A stretch of 29,170 bases of DNA from Scatosoma sp045643825 (GTDB taxonomy: Bacteria > Bacillota > Clostridia > Christensenellales > Borkfalkiaceae): the NCBI GenBank assembly GCA_045643825.1, contig JAZRFV010000004.1:1-29170 (forward strand), read 5' to 3'. A model generated the notes under the pieces. It had not been told where the DNA came from, did no database searches, and saw only the letters and a list, made by a program, of their open reading frames with translations. The position numbers and the translations under genes are program-made. Numbering within the stretch: the stretch's first letter is position 1; every line of letters begins with the position of its first letter. Of the stretch, positions 6,129 to 12,800 are shown in pieces.

Positions 6129-6641
6129 TTATCCTCCCTTTGTTTCCTTTATACTTCTGCGTAAGAGTATAAACAAGTTAAACCGTATGGTAAAGTTCAT
6201 TGTAAGCCGTAATACGTCCCCATCCGTCAACCATAGGTTGTTCTCAATTTTCTCTTTATTACCACCGAGTAGCAAGAATATCCCTCGAAACGCAGTTTGA
6301 AGTGCAGCACTCCATAGTAAATATTCAGCCCCCGTTTCCATTGTTATATTTATCTCTTTTAGGCGAAAGCTTCTCATAATAGAAAAACGTTTCCTTTCGC
6401 GGTCTAAATCCTTATACGGTATTAAAATGGCTTTTTCAGGGGAAATATGCATTGCTAATCCGCCCTTATAGGTTGCGATATAACCACCTATCACCCGAAA
6501 AAAACGATATAATGCTATGGAAAATGCTAACTTTCTCCCGTTCATATCATAATGTCCGTCCACTTTTACATAAATTGGTAAGAACAACAATATGAGGATG
6601 GAAAGGCTTATCAAAAGAGAAATAAAAAAGAACCTGTCCAT
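6129..6641 (-). CDS. ytfI: DUF2953 membrane protein, YtfI-like
   Basis: A 170-residue protein with an N-terminal transmembrane helix (about residues 4-24), then a soluble domain starting YVKVDGHYDMNGRKLAFSIALYRFFRV, as in DUF2953 proteins. It lies directly upstream of gerW with a 5-bp gap, the same pairing as B. subtilis ytfI-ytfJ. Function is unknown; a sporulation role is inferred from the partner. The ATG at 6641 has no Shine-Dalgarno sequence. It sits inside the 3' arm of a terminator-like hairpin, with six T's from codons 4-6 forming the T-run. No better in-frame start is visible, because an upstream TAA limits the frame and the first downstream Met lies after the membrane helix. Confidence 0.75.
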   Translation of the reverse strand: MDRFFFISLLISLSILILLFLPIYVKVDGHYDMNGRKLAFSIALYRFFRVIGGYIATYKGGLAMHISPEKAILIPYKDLDRERKRFSIMRSFRLKEINITMETGAEYLLWSAALQTAFRGIFLLLGGNKEKIENNLWLTDGDVLRLTMNFTIRFNLFILLRRSIKETKGG

Positions 6642-6661
6642 ATCAACAATATGGGCAGGTT
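6624..6661 (-). terminator. Terminator of the scpAB unit overlapping the ytfI start
   Basis: On the minus strand AACCTGCCCATAT pairs with ATATGGACAGGTT (13 bp, one C-A mismatch, 5-nt loop; hairpin 6631-6661) and CTTTTTT follows. It lies just after the scpB stop and looks like an intrinsic terminator. The ytfI start codon is inside the downstream arm. Confidence 0.65.
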
Positions 6662-6689
6662 ACTATAAAGTATGTACTTTTTTAATGGA

Positions 6690-7400
6690 TTATTGAATTT
6701 TAATGATTCCGTCTTGGATATCCTTCAAAAAGTCAGGCAATTCAAAGCCTTCTACAACCGCAGGCGTAGGCTCCGAAGCAGCCGGTTCCTCTTCAACGGG
6801 AAGTAAATCAGGATCTTCGTCGGGGTTATAAACGTCCTTTTCATAGAGATAATTGCTCGTTTCAGTATCTGTTGCATTCAATTCTGCAATTCTACGCATC
6901 AATTCTTCGTAGTCAGGCAATTCCGCCAAGGATTTTAACTTGAAACGCTTCAAGAAATTATCCGTCGTCGCGTACAAGACGGGTTTACCAGGCGTATCCT
7001 TTCTACCGCAAGGCGTAATCATATCCAAGCTCATCAAGGTCGTAATCGCATAGTCACTATTAATGCCACGAATCGCTTCTAACTCGCTACGGGTAATCGG
7101 TTGTTTGTATGCAATAATTGCCGCACTTTCCAAAATCGTACGGGTAAACTCTTTTTCACGAATGGGCATCAATGCTGTTGAAATGATATCCTTGTAATCG
7201 GGGTTGGTTGCAAATTGAAGCTTGTGGTTAAAGTTCAATAAACGAATCCCTACGTCACCCGTATACTTCTTTTCAAGTTGACGAATGGATGCATCCAAGT
7301 CCTTTTTGGTGATATCTAATTTTTCGCGCAATAAATCCATCGGCACAGCATCGCCCGCTGCAAACAAGATTGCCTCAATTATATTCGTCAATTTCTCCAA
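6690..7400 (-). CDS. scpB: Segregation and condensation protein B
   Basis: A 236-residue ScpB, the kite subunit that dimerises and binds ScpA in the SMC-ScpAB condensin complex. Tandem winged-helix domains fill about residues 1-165 (IIEAILFAAGDAV, ESAAIIAYKQPITRSELEAIRG, GRKDTPGKPVLYATT). An acidic, proline-rich tail of about 60 residues follows. The start is a TTG at 7400: AGAGAGG lies about 9 nt upstream and the resulting N-terminus matches the family. The gene overlaps the end of scpA by 26 bp, which indicates translational coupling. It is the third gene after the M50 protease and scpA. Confidence 0.93.
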   Translation of the reverse strand: MEKLTNIIEAILFAAGDAVPMDLLREKLDITKKDLDASIRQLEKKYTGDVGIRLLNFNHKLQFATNPDYKDIISTALMPIREKEFTRTILESAAIIAYKQPITRSELEAIRGINSDYAITTLMSLDMITPCGRKDTPGKPVLYATTDNFLKRFKLKSLAELPDYEELMRRIAELNATDTETSNYLYEKDVYNPDEDPDLLPVEEEPAASEPTPAVVEGFELPDFLKDIQDGIIKIQ

Positions 7401-8187
7401 TTTCTTCGTCCTCTCTTCTATTCGGATTTTTCTTTATGGTAATCGTAGAAAACAGTTCGTCCTGCTCTACCAATACAAATTGATGTTTTAAAAGTTCCAA
7501 GAGCGCCTGGAAGGTGGTAACAACCTCGGGAATAGCGGCGTTATCCGAGAAAAGCTCCTCAAACTGCATCGTATCCTTGGCACCGATTTTCTCACGAATA
7601 TGCTTAATTTTATCCCTTACAGTATAAGTATCTTTGGGGATTTCACGAGGCGGCGGGTTATCACGCTTTTCGCGTTCCAAACGCATCATCATCTTCGTAA
7701 ATGCTTGCATTAAGCCGTCCAAGGTAAAGTCTTTATACTGTACCTTTACGCCCGTCAAATCCTTATCGGGTTGCTTGAAGAAATACCCTACCGTTTCTCG
7801 TTCTTTCAGTTTGTCCGCCTTTTCCTTAATCATCTTATATTCTTCCAAGGCTTGGATAAGGTCGCGTTCTGGATCGTCATCCTCGTCGTAATAATCCTCG
7901 AATCCATCGTCAGGTGGAGGTACAAGACTACGCGCCTTAATATCAATGATGGTTGCGGCAATATTCAAATACTCACTCGCTTTTTCAAGATCGATAAACG
8001 GTAACCCCTTCATGTAAGATAAGAACTGCTCCGTAACCTGCGATACGAAAATATCCTTGATTTCTATCTCTTCTTGCTTTATTAAATGTAAAAGTAGATC
8101 GAGCGGGCCTTCAAAATTCTCAAGGACGGTCGTATAGTCTACTTCCGTCTCGAAATTTTTCACCGAATCAACAGTTAATTTTTCCAT
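7375..8187 (-). CDS. scpA: Segregation and condensation protein A
   Basis: A 270-residue ScpA kleisin that bridges the SMC heads and recruits ScpB for chromosome condensation and segregation. The N-terminal FEGPLDLLLHLIKQEEIEIKD block and the central IDIKARSLVPPP segment are classic. An acidic linker and the C-terminal winged-helix part follow (FEELFSDNAAIPEVVTTFQALLELLK). The ATG at 8187 has AAGGAG about 7 nt upstream. The gene follows the M50 gene by 14 bp and overlaps scpB, so the three are one operon driven by the promoter at 8901-8929. Confidence 0.95.
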   Translation of the reverse strand: MEKLTVDSVKNFETEVDYTTVLENFEGPLDLLLHLIKQEEIEIKDIFVSQVTEQFLSYMKGLPFIDLEKASEYLNIAATIIDIKARSLVPPPDDGFEDYYDEDDDPERDLIQALEEYKMIKEKADKLKERETVGYFFKQPDKDLTGVKVQYKDFTLDGLMQAFTKMMMRLEREKRDNPPPREIPKDTYTVRDKIKHIREKIGAKDTMQFEELFSDNAAIPEVVTTFQALLELLKHQFVLVEQDELFSTITIKKNPNRREDEEIGEIDEYN

Positions 8188-8201
8188 TTATAACTCCTTA
8201 C

Positions 8202-8891
8202 CTATATAATAGGCTCTAATATCCAATTCCAAAACAACGTAATCGGACGCCCAAAGATTTTAATTGCAAAATCCAAGGCATACCCGAGTAAATCGATCGA
8301 CGAGAGCATAGGAATTCTACCTGCAAGGATATGAAGAAGAATCAATCCAAGCAATATATAATGCCCTTTATCACGCAAAAATTGATAAACCTTACCTCTT
8401 TTCGTATTTACGGCATCGATGATACGGAAACCATCCAAAGGATAGAACGGCAACAGGTTAAACACGCAAAAGCTTAATGAACAAGCAAAAAGGCTATAAA
8501 ACAAGGCGTATAAAAAGCCTGCCATATACTTTCCTGCAAAAATCGGACAAACATATACAACCATAAGGATATATATTGGATAGAATAAAAACGCCATTGC
8601 GTAATTTATCAAAACGCCGGCCGAGGATGTCCAAAAAGCGCCCTTACGGTAATTATTAAAATTGTACGGATTAACGGGAACGGGCTTTGCCCAGCCAAAT
8701 CCTGCAACCGCAAACATAACAAGCCCTACCAGGTCAAAATGTCTTGCGGGGTTTAAGGTTAATCTACCCGAATATTTCGCCGTTGAATCGCCACATTTGT
8801 ACGCGGCAAATGCATGCGCAAATTCGTGAAAGGTCAAAACAACCGTTACAGCTAAAAATTGCGCTAAAATATAAAAAAGATCTTCTCTCAT
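8202..8891 (-). CDS. Site-2 protease family membrane metalloprotease (M50)
   Basis: A 229-residue polytopic membrane protein. HEFAH in the first helix (about residues 22-26) is the zinc-binding HExxH. NLLPFYPLDGFR (about 143-154) is the NxxPxxPLDG motif that supplies the third zinc ligand. It belongs to the YwhC-like S2P group that often precedes scpA in Firmicutes. Related SpoIVFB cleaves pro-sigma-K, but it carries domains not seen here and the substrate of this group is unknown. The ATG at 8891 has no Shine-Dalgarno sequence and lies only 9 bp after a perfect -10 box, so the mRNA should have a leader of about 0-3 nt. Confidence 0.88.
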   Translation of the reverse strand: MREDLFYILAQFLAVTVVLTFHEFAHAFAAYKCGDSTAKYSGRLTLNPARHFDLVGLVMFAVAGFGWAKPVPVNPYNFNNYRKGAFWTSSAGVLINYAMAFLFYPIYILMVVYVCPIFAGKYMAGFLYALFYSLFACSLSFCVFNLLPFYPLDGFRIIDAVNTKRGKVYQFLRDKGHYILLGLILLHILAGRIPMLSSIDLLGYALDFAIKIFGRPITLFWNWILEPII

Positions 8892-8900
8892 AGCCTATCA

Positions 8901-8929
8901 ATTATAGCATATTTTTATGAAAAACGCAA
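8901..8929 (-). promoter_or_regulatory. Promoter of the M50-scpA-scpB operon
   Basis: On the minus strand TTGCGT (8924-8929), 17 bp, then TATAAT (8901-8906). The -35 lies within the lysA terminator hairpin. The start codon follows the -10 by 9 bp. Confidence 0.7.
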
Positions 8930-8944
8930 GCAAGCCATGCGTTT
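8917..8944 (-). terminator. lysA terminator
   Basis: On the minus strand AAACGCA (8938-8944) pairs with TGCGTTT (8922-8928) across a 9-nt loop, followed by more T's (TTTTTCAT). It begins about 22 bp after the lysA stop and shares bases with the downstream promoter. Confidence 0.55.
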
Positions 8945-8966
8945 AATTTGTGAAAACGTAAAGCAC

Positions 8967-10301
8967 TTAACTGTTTTTGCGCAATCTTTCAGGGATTACG
9001 TCGTTTCTAACGATATCCTCGTAGGTTTGCGGCTTCACAATGTACTCCGCTTGACCATTATTTACCAAAATACAAGGAGGAATTTTATTGCGGTTATAGT
9101 TCATTGCCATTGAGTAGTTATACGCGCCCGTAGAAAGTACCGCTAAAATATCCCCCGATTTTGCCTTGGGTAACGGCACGTTCACGGCAAGAATGTCGCC
9201 ACTTTCACAGCATTTCCCTGCAATGGAAACGATTTCTGCATTATCTTCCTTTGCTCGGTTAGCAAGCATTGCGGTATATTTAGATTCGTACAAAGCGTAA
9301 CGGGGATTATCAAACATACCACCATCCACAGCCACGTATTTTTTTACGTTGGGAATGTCCTTAATTGCGCCTACCGTGTACAAGGTTACCCCTGCTTCTC
9401 CGACAATAGAACGACCGGGCTCAATTACAAGGAAAGGAAGCTTCATACCGTTTTCACTTGCTTTGATTTTCACCTCATTAATCAAAGCCTCCACGTATTC
9501 TGCATAGCCTTCGGGGGAGATTTTACGATCTTCGTCCGTGTACCAAATACCGAAACCACCGCCAAGGTTTAAGGTTTCAAGCTCAAACCCCAGTTTTTTC
9601 TTCATTTCTACCGCAAAGTTCATCACTTTCGTCACGGCAATCACAAAGGATTGCTTTTCAAAAATTTGCGAACCAATATGACAATGATACCCCATCAACT
9701 TGAGATTTTTCTTGCCCATTGCGTACTCGGTTACAGCGGCAGCCGTACCATCGGAAAGAGAAAAACCAAACTTACTGTCCGTCGTTGCTGTTTGGACAAA
9801 TGCGTGCGTATGCGCTTCAACGCCAGGATTGATACGCAATAATACCTTTTGCACAAGCCCTCTTTTCTTCGCTTCTGCATCGATTTTATCCAGTTCGGAA
9901 TAGGCATCTGCTACGATATAGCCGATACCTGCATCTAACGCTTCCCCGATTTCATAATCGAGTTTATTGTTGCCGTGCATAAAAATTTTATCCGCAGGAA
10001 AACTCGACTTTAACGCTGTATAAAGCTCACCGCCCGACACCACGTCAACACCGATATTTTCCTCGTCGGCAATGCGGTAAATCGCTTGACAGGAAAATGC
10101 CTTGGATGCATATAAAACTAAGCTGTTTTCACCGTATTTTTTTACAAGGGCATCACGATATACGCGCATCATTCGACGGATATATGCCTCGTCAAAAACG
10201 TAAAGCGGCGTACCGAATTCCTGCGCCAATGCAACCGCATCGGCCCCGCCGATTTCAAGGTGCCCTTGTTCATTAATTTTTAAAGTTTCTCTTTCGTTCA
10301 T
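8967..10301 (-). CDS. lysA: Diaminopimelate decarboxylase
   Basis: A 444-residue PLP-dependent decarboxylase (fold-type III) that converts meso-diaminopimelate to L-lysine, the last step of lysine synthesis. The PLP lysine is Lys67 in YASKAF. A glycine-rich phosphate-binding motif (LNLGGGFG), EPGRSIV and the catalytic-site CCESGD are present, as is the C-terminal STGAYNYSMAMNYN. The ATG at 10301 is preceded by GGAG about 12 nt upstream. The gene has its own promoter and terminators on both sides, so it is monocistronic. It sits beside peptidoglycan carboxypeptidase genes, where DAP is also consumed, but a functional link is only contextual. No lysine riboswitch is seen: the leader is about 40 nt. 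Confidence 0.96.
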   Translation of the reverse strand: MNERETLKINEQGHLEIGGADAVALAQEFGTPLYVFDEAYIRRMMRVYRDALVKKYGENSLVLYASKAFSCQAIYRIADEENIGVDVVSGGELYTALKSSFPADKIFMHGNNKLDYEIGEALDAGIGYIVADAYSELDKIDAEAKKRGLVQKVLLRINPGVEAHTHAFVQTATTDSKFGFSLSDGTAAAVTEYAMGKKNLKLMGYHCHIGSQIFEKQSFVIAVTKVMNFAVEMKKKLGFELETLNLGGGFGIWYTDEDRKISPEGYAEYVEALINEVKIKASENGMKLPFLVIEPGRSIVGEAGVTLYTVGAIKDIPNVKKYVAVDGGMFDNPRYALYESKYTAMLANRAKEDNAEIVSIAGKCCESGDILAVNVPLPKAKSGDILAVLSTGAYNYSMAMNYNRNKIPPCILVNNGQAEYIVKPQTYEDIVRNDVIPERLRKNS

Positions 10302-10335
10302 GTATCAATTTTCTCCGAAAATTCCAACTGCTATT

Positions 10336-10364
10336 ATTTTATCAAAAAGAGAAAGAAAATGCAA
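10336..10364 (-). promoter_or_regulatory. lysA promoter
   Basis: On the minus strand TTGCAT (10359-10364), a 17-bp spacer and TAAAAT (10336-10341), about 35 bp before the lysA ATG. Confidence 0.6.
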
Positions 10365-10390
10365 GGACTGAAAGGTGCTTTTCGCGTAAA

Positions 10391-10431
10391 AAAAATCCGT
10401 CCTTGCTCTTTTTTTTGCAAAAACGGATTTT
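10391..10431 (-). terminator. dacF terminator
   Basis: On the minus strand AAAATCCGT pairs with ACGGATTTT (9 bp) and an inner TTGC/GCAA stem extends the hairpin. A long T-run (TTTTTTTT, including the end of the stem) follows. It lies about 20 bp after the dacF stop. Confidence 0.75.
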
Positions 10432-10450
10432 ATTTTAACAATAAAATCGA

Positions 10451-11653
10451 TTATCGATTCCATTCTTGAGCAATTCCGCCCAAGCAATCAAAAAAATTCG
10501 CCTTTTCGATGGGCTCAAATGCTAGTAAATTCACACGGTCAAACTCCACCCCGTCCTGATAAACGATTAGCTCGCCAACCTTATCCCCTTTACAAATTGG
10601 CGCTTTTATCTTATCAAAGTGCATATCAATACTTACGTTTACGCTCTCACCGCGTCGAGCAAAGGCGTAACATGATCGTTCTGGATATACGCACACTGCA
10701 TCCGTTTTACCACCTGACACCTTGGCGGTTTCCGTCAAGGCAACCTCTCTTTCTACCACGGGAATTGCTTTATAATTTGCAAATCCATAATCAAACATCG
10801 TCCGCACGTCATGGAAACGTTTATCGCTGTTTTCTTCCCCGATTACAACGGATATTAACCGCGTATTATCCCGCTTTGCGGTGGCAGCCAAACAAAACCC
10901 AGCCTCGTTTGTAAAACCCGTTTTACCACCATCGCATCCATCATAGAAGCGTATCAACTTATTCGTGTTTGTTATTTCCGTAAATCGTCCTTCTGGGTGC
11001 TGAAATTTATCCAGCCAAACCTTCCCCAAAGCGTAATATTCCTCGTGATTTAAAAGGGATTTTAACATCAAAGCAACATCCTTTGCGCAAGAATATTGCG
11101 GTTCCTTGGGTAAGCCCGTACAGTTTGCAAATAGTGTATTATCTGCGCCGATTTCTTTGGCTTTTTCATTCATTTTCTCAACGAATAAGCTCTCACTTCC
11201 TGCAATTCGTTCCGCCATAGCCACACAACTATCGTTTGCCGAACAAACTACAATGCTTTTTATCAGTTCACGAACCTTATATTTCGCATTTGGCTCCAAA
11301 AACACCTGCGATCCGCCCATTGATGCAGCTCGTTCACTAACACAAACCTCTTCTTCCATTGATAATTGCCCTTCCTCAATCGTCTCAAAGGATAGCAGTA
11401 ATGTCATAATCTTACACATGCTCGCTATCGGCAATCGTTTTGTTTCCTGATGTGCATAAACCACCGATTTTGTATGATAATCCATCAAATATGCGGCTTT
11501 TGCATTCGTTTGAAGGTCCGCGCTTGCATTCGCGGATACAATCGTTGCGGTACAAGCTTCCGTATCTTGCTGTTTTTTATCAAATAAAACATTTTTGCCG
11601 CACAAAGCGCAACATAACATTGCGGTTATTGCTACAACATTTATCCTTTTCAT
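10451..11653 (-). CDS. dacF: D-alanyl-D-alanine carboxypeptidase (S11), DacF-like
   Basis: A 400-residue full-length S11 carboxypeptidase. A signal sequence covers about residues 4-19. The catalytic Ser78-Met-Cys-Lys81 (IASMCK), the SxN motif as Ser-Ala-Asn (CSANDS, where SGN is usual) and KTG (GGKTGFT) are present. A C-terminal PBP5-type beta domain runs from about 290 to 385. No clear amphipathic anchor is seen. Following spoIVB it is probably the forespore DacF; in B. subtilis dacF is under sigma-F/G control. The start is the ATG at 11653, preceded by a run of seven G's. The frame is open to an ATG at 11719 but that would put 22 poor residues before the signal peptide. A sigma-G-like promoter and an 11-bp palindrome precede it. 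A terminator follows. Confidence 0.9.
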   Translation of the reverse strand: MKRINVVAITAMLCCALCGKNVLFDKKQQDTEACTATIVSANASADLQTNAKAAYLMDYHTKSVVYAHQETKRLPIASMCKIMTLLLSFETIEEGQLSMEEEVCVSERAASMGGSQVFLEPNAKYKVRELIKSIVVCSANDSCVAMAERIAGSESLFVEKMNEKAKEIGADNTLFANCTGLPKEPQYSCAKDVALMLKSLLNHEEYYALGKVWLDKFQHPEGRFTEITNTNKLIRFYDGCDGGKTGFTNEAGFCLAATAKRDNTRLISVVIGEENSDKRFHDVRTMFDYGFANYKAIPVVEREVALTETAKVSGGKTDAVCVYPERSCYAFARRGESVNVSIDMHFDKIKAPICKGDKVGELIVYQDGVEFDRVNLLAFEPIEKANFFDCLGGIAQEWNR

Positions 11654-11687
11654 TATTCCCCCCCACTTTGTCAAACAAGAAATAACC

Positions 11688-11722
11688 ACTATGTCACACA
11701 TAGGTATTATATGTGACATAGT
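11688..11722. repeat. 11-bp perfect inverted repeat around the dacF -10 region
   Basis: ACTATGTCACA (11688-11698) and TGTGACATAGT (11712-11722) are perfect inverses separated by 13 bp. One arm fills part of the -35/-10 spacer of the predicted dacF promoter and the other covers the predicted start point. No T-run follows on the minus strand, so an operator is more likely than a terminator. Confidence 0.6.
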
Positions 11723-11734
11723 ATAGCCCTATTC
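11705..11734 (-). promoter_or_regulatory. Sigma-G-like promoter of dacF
   Basis: On the minus strand GAATA (11730-11734), 18 bp, TATAATA (11705-11711). This fits the forespore sigma-G pattern GHATR-N18-CATnnTA in all but one position. It overlaps the spoIVB stop codon. The spoIVB promoter has the same arrangement. Confidence 0.45.
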
Positions 11735-12736
11735 ACTCATCATTCGTTCAATATCAATACCATAACCACGCGTAGGATCGTTTAAAAACACATGCGTTAC
11801 CGCCCCGACAAGCCTTCCCTCTTGCAATATTGGGCTTCCGCTCATACCTTGTACAATACCACCTGTTTCGGAAATCAACTTCTCGTCCGTGACTTTAATA
11901 ACGTAATTTTTATTGTCTTTGTTCAATTTATCTACTTTTACGATTTCTATCTCATATTTTTCAGGTGAAACGCCGCTTACAGTCGAGTAAATATACGCAT
12001 TTCCGGGTTTTACGTTACTTGAACTTGAAACCGCAGACATTAATCCGTCCACCTTAAATTCCTGTGTTATTTCACCAAAAATACCGCATTCACACAATTT
12101 TTCAGCATTTCCAAGCTGTTTATCGTTAATAAACAGTCCCTTTAACTCTCCCGCCTTTCCTCGAACGCCTTTACAAATACCTACAATACTGCACTCATAT
12201 ACAAAACCACAGGAAATTTGCATTTCTTGCTGATTTTCACCCACTACCGAGTGTCCAAGCGCGCCAAACCTGCCCGTTGCCTTATCTATATAGGTAACCG
12301 TACCAATCCCGGATACGCTTTCACGCACCAAAACCCCAATTTTATAGCGGTTAGATACACGCTCCTTTACGGGTAGAACTGACAACTGTAACACCTCTTT
12401 ACCTCTTAAAACCTCTAATTTTAAAGGATTTCCTTTGGTTTTATCAACGATTTCATTCAAATCCGCAATAGCGTCCACGGAAATACCGCCAGCCTTTTGG
12501 ATAATATCTCCGGCGCGTAAACCACACGAGCTTGCAGGCGCATACGTCCCATTTTCCGAACACACCTCATTTAATCCTATAATTTGTACGCCTCCAGTCT
12601 TTAAGGTAAAGCCAGCCGGCATACCTCCGACATATACCTCCTTTTCCGCCGCTTTTACTGAAACAACTCTAATTCCACCGCCTATAAACGCCAGCGAAAA
12701 TGCCGTACACATAAAAAAAGCACTCAATCTCCGCAT
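11729..12736 (-). CDS. spoIVB: SpoIVB signalling serine peptidase (S55)
   Basis: A 335-residue SpoIVB, secreted by the forespore into the intermembrane space, where it triggers pro-sigma-K processing by SpoIVFB. An N-terminal membrane/signal segment lies at about 7-28. A PDZ domain spans about 45-125 (SSCGLRAGDIIQKAGG). The S55 peptidase domain has His162 in GALGHS and the nucleophile Ser in GMSGSP (about residue 299). It is shorter than the B. subtilis protein (about 425 residues). The ATG at 12736 has GGAGGA 5-6 nt upstream. It follows recN, the conserved Firmicute order, but the next gene is dacF rather than spo0A. A sigma-G-like promoter lies in the recN-spoIVB gap. Confidence 0.95.
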   Translation of the reverse strand: MRRLSAFFMCTAFSLAFIGGGIRVVSVKAAEKEVYVGGMPAGFTLKTGGVQIIGLNEVCSENGTYAPASSCGLRAGDIIQKAGGISVDAIADLNEIVDKTKGNPLKLEVLRGKEVLQLSVLPVKERVSNRYKIGVLVRESVSGIGTVTYIDKATGRFGALGHSVVGENQQEMQISCGFVYECSIVGICKGVRGKAGELKGLFINDKQLGNAEKLCECGIFGEITQEFKVDGLMSAVSSSSNVKPGNAYIYSTVSGVSPEKYEIEIVKVDKLNKDNKNYVIKVTDEKLISETGGIVQGMSGSPILQEGRLVGAVTHVFLNDPTRGYGIDIERMMSE

Positions 12737-12756
12737 ATTTTCCTCCGCACAGAAAA

Positions 12757-12786
12757 TAATTTGCGTAAATTGAGTGTATTTTATTC
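12757..12786 (-). promoter_or_regulatory. Sigma-G-like promoter of spoIVB
   Basis: On the minus strand GAATA (12782-12786), 18 bp, CAAATTA (12757-12763) against the sigma-G pattern GHATR-N18-CATnnTA (one mismatch). The predicted start lies about 14 nt before the ATG, leaving room for GGAGGA. Forespore control of spoIVB is known in B. subtilis. Confidence 0.5.
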
Positions 12787-12800
12787 TTATTTTTTAGTTG

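Noticed and set aside
10305..10487. 60-residue minus-strand ORF between dacF and lysA
   Set aside because: It overlaps the dacF end, a terminator hairpin and the lysA promoter, and lacks any start signal.
11654..11719. Longer DacF N-terminus starting at 11719
   Set aside because: It precedes the signal peptide with 22 unconserved residues and starts within the palindrome, while the ATG at 11653 has a G-rich ribosome-binding site.
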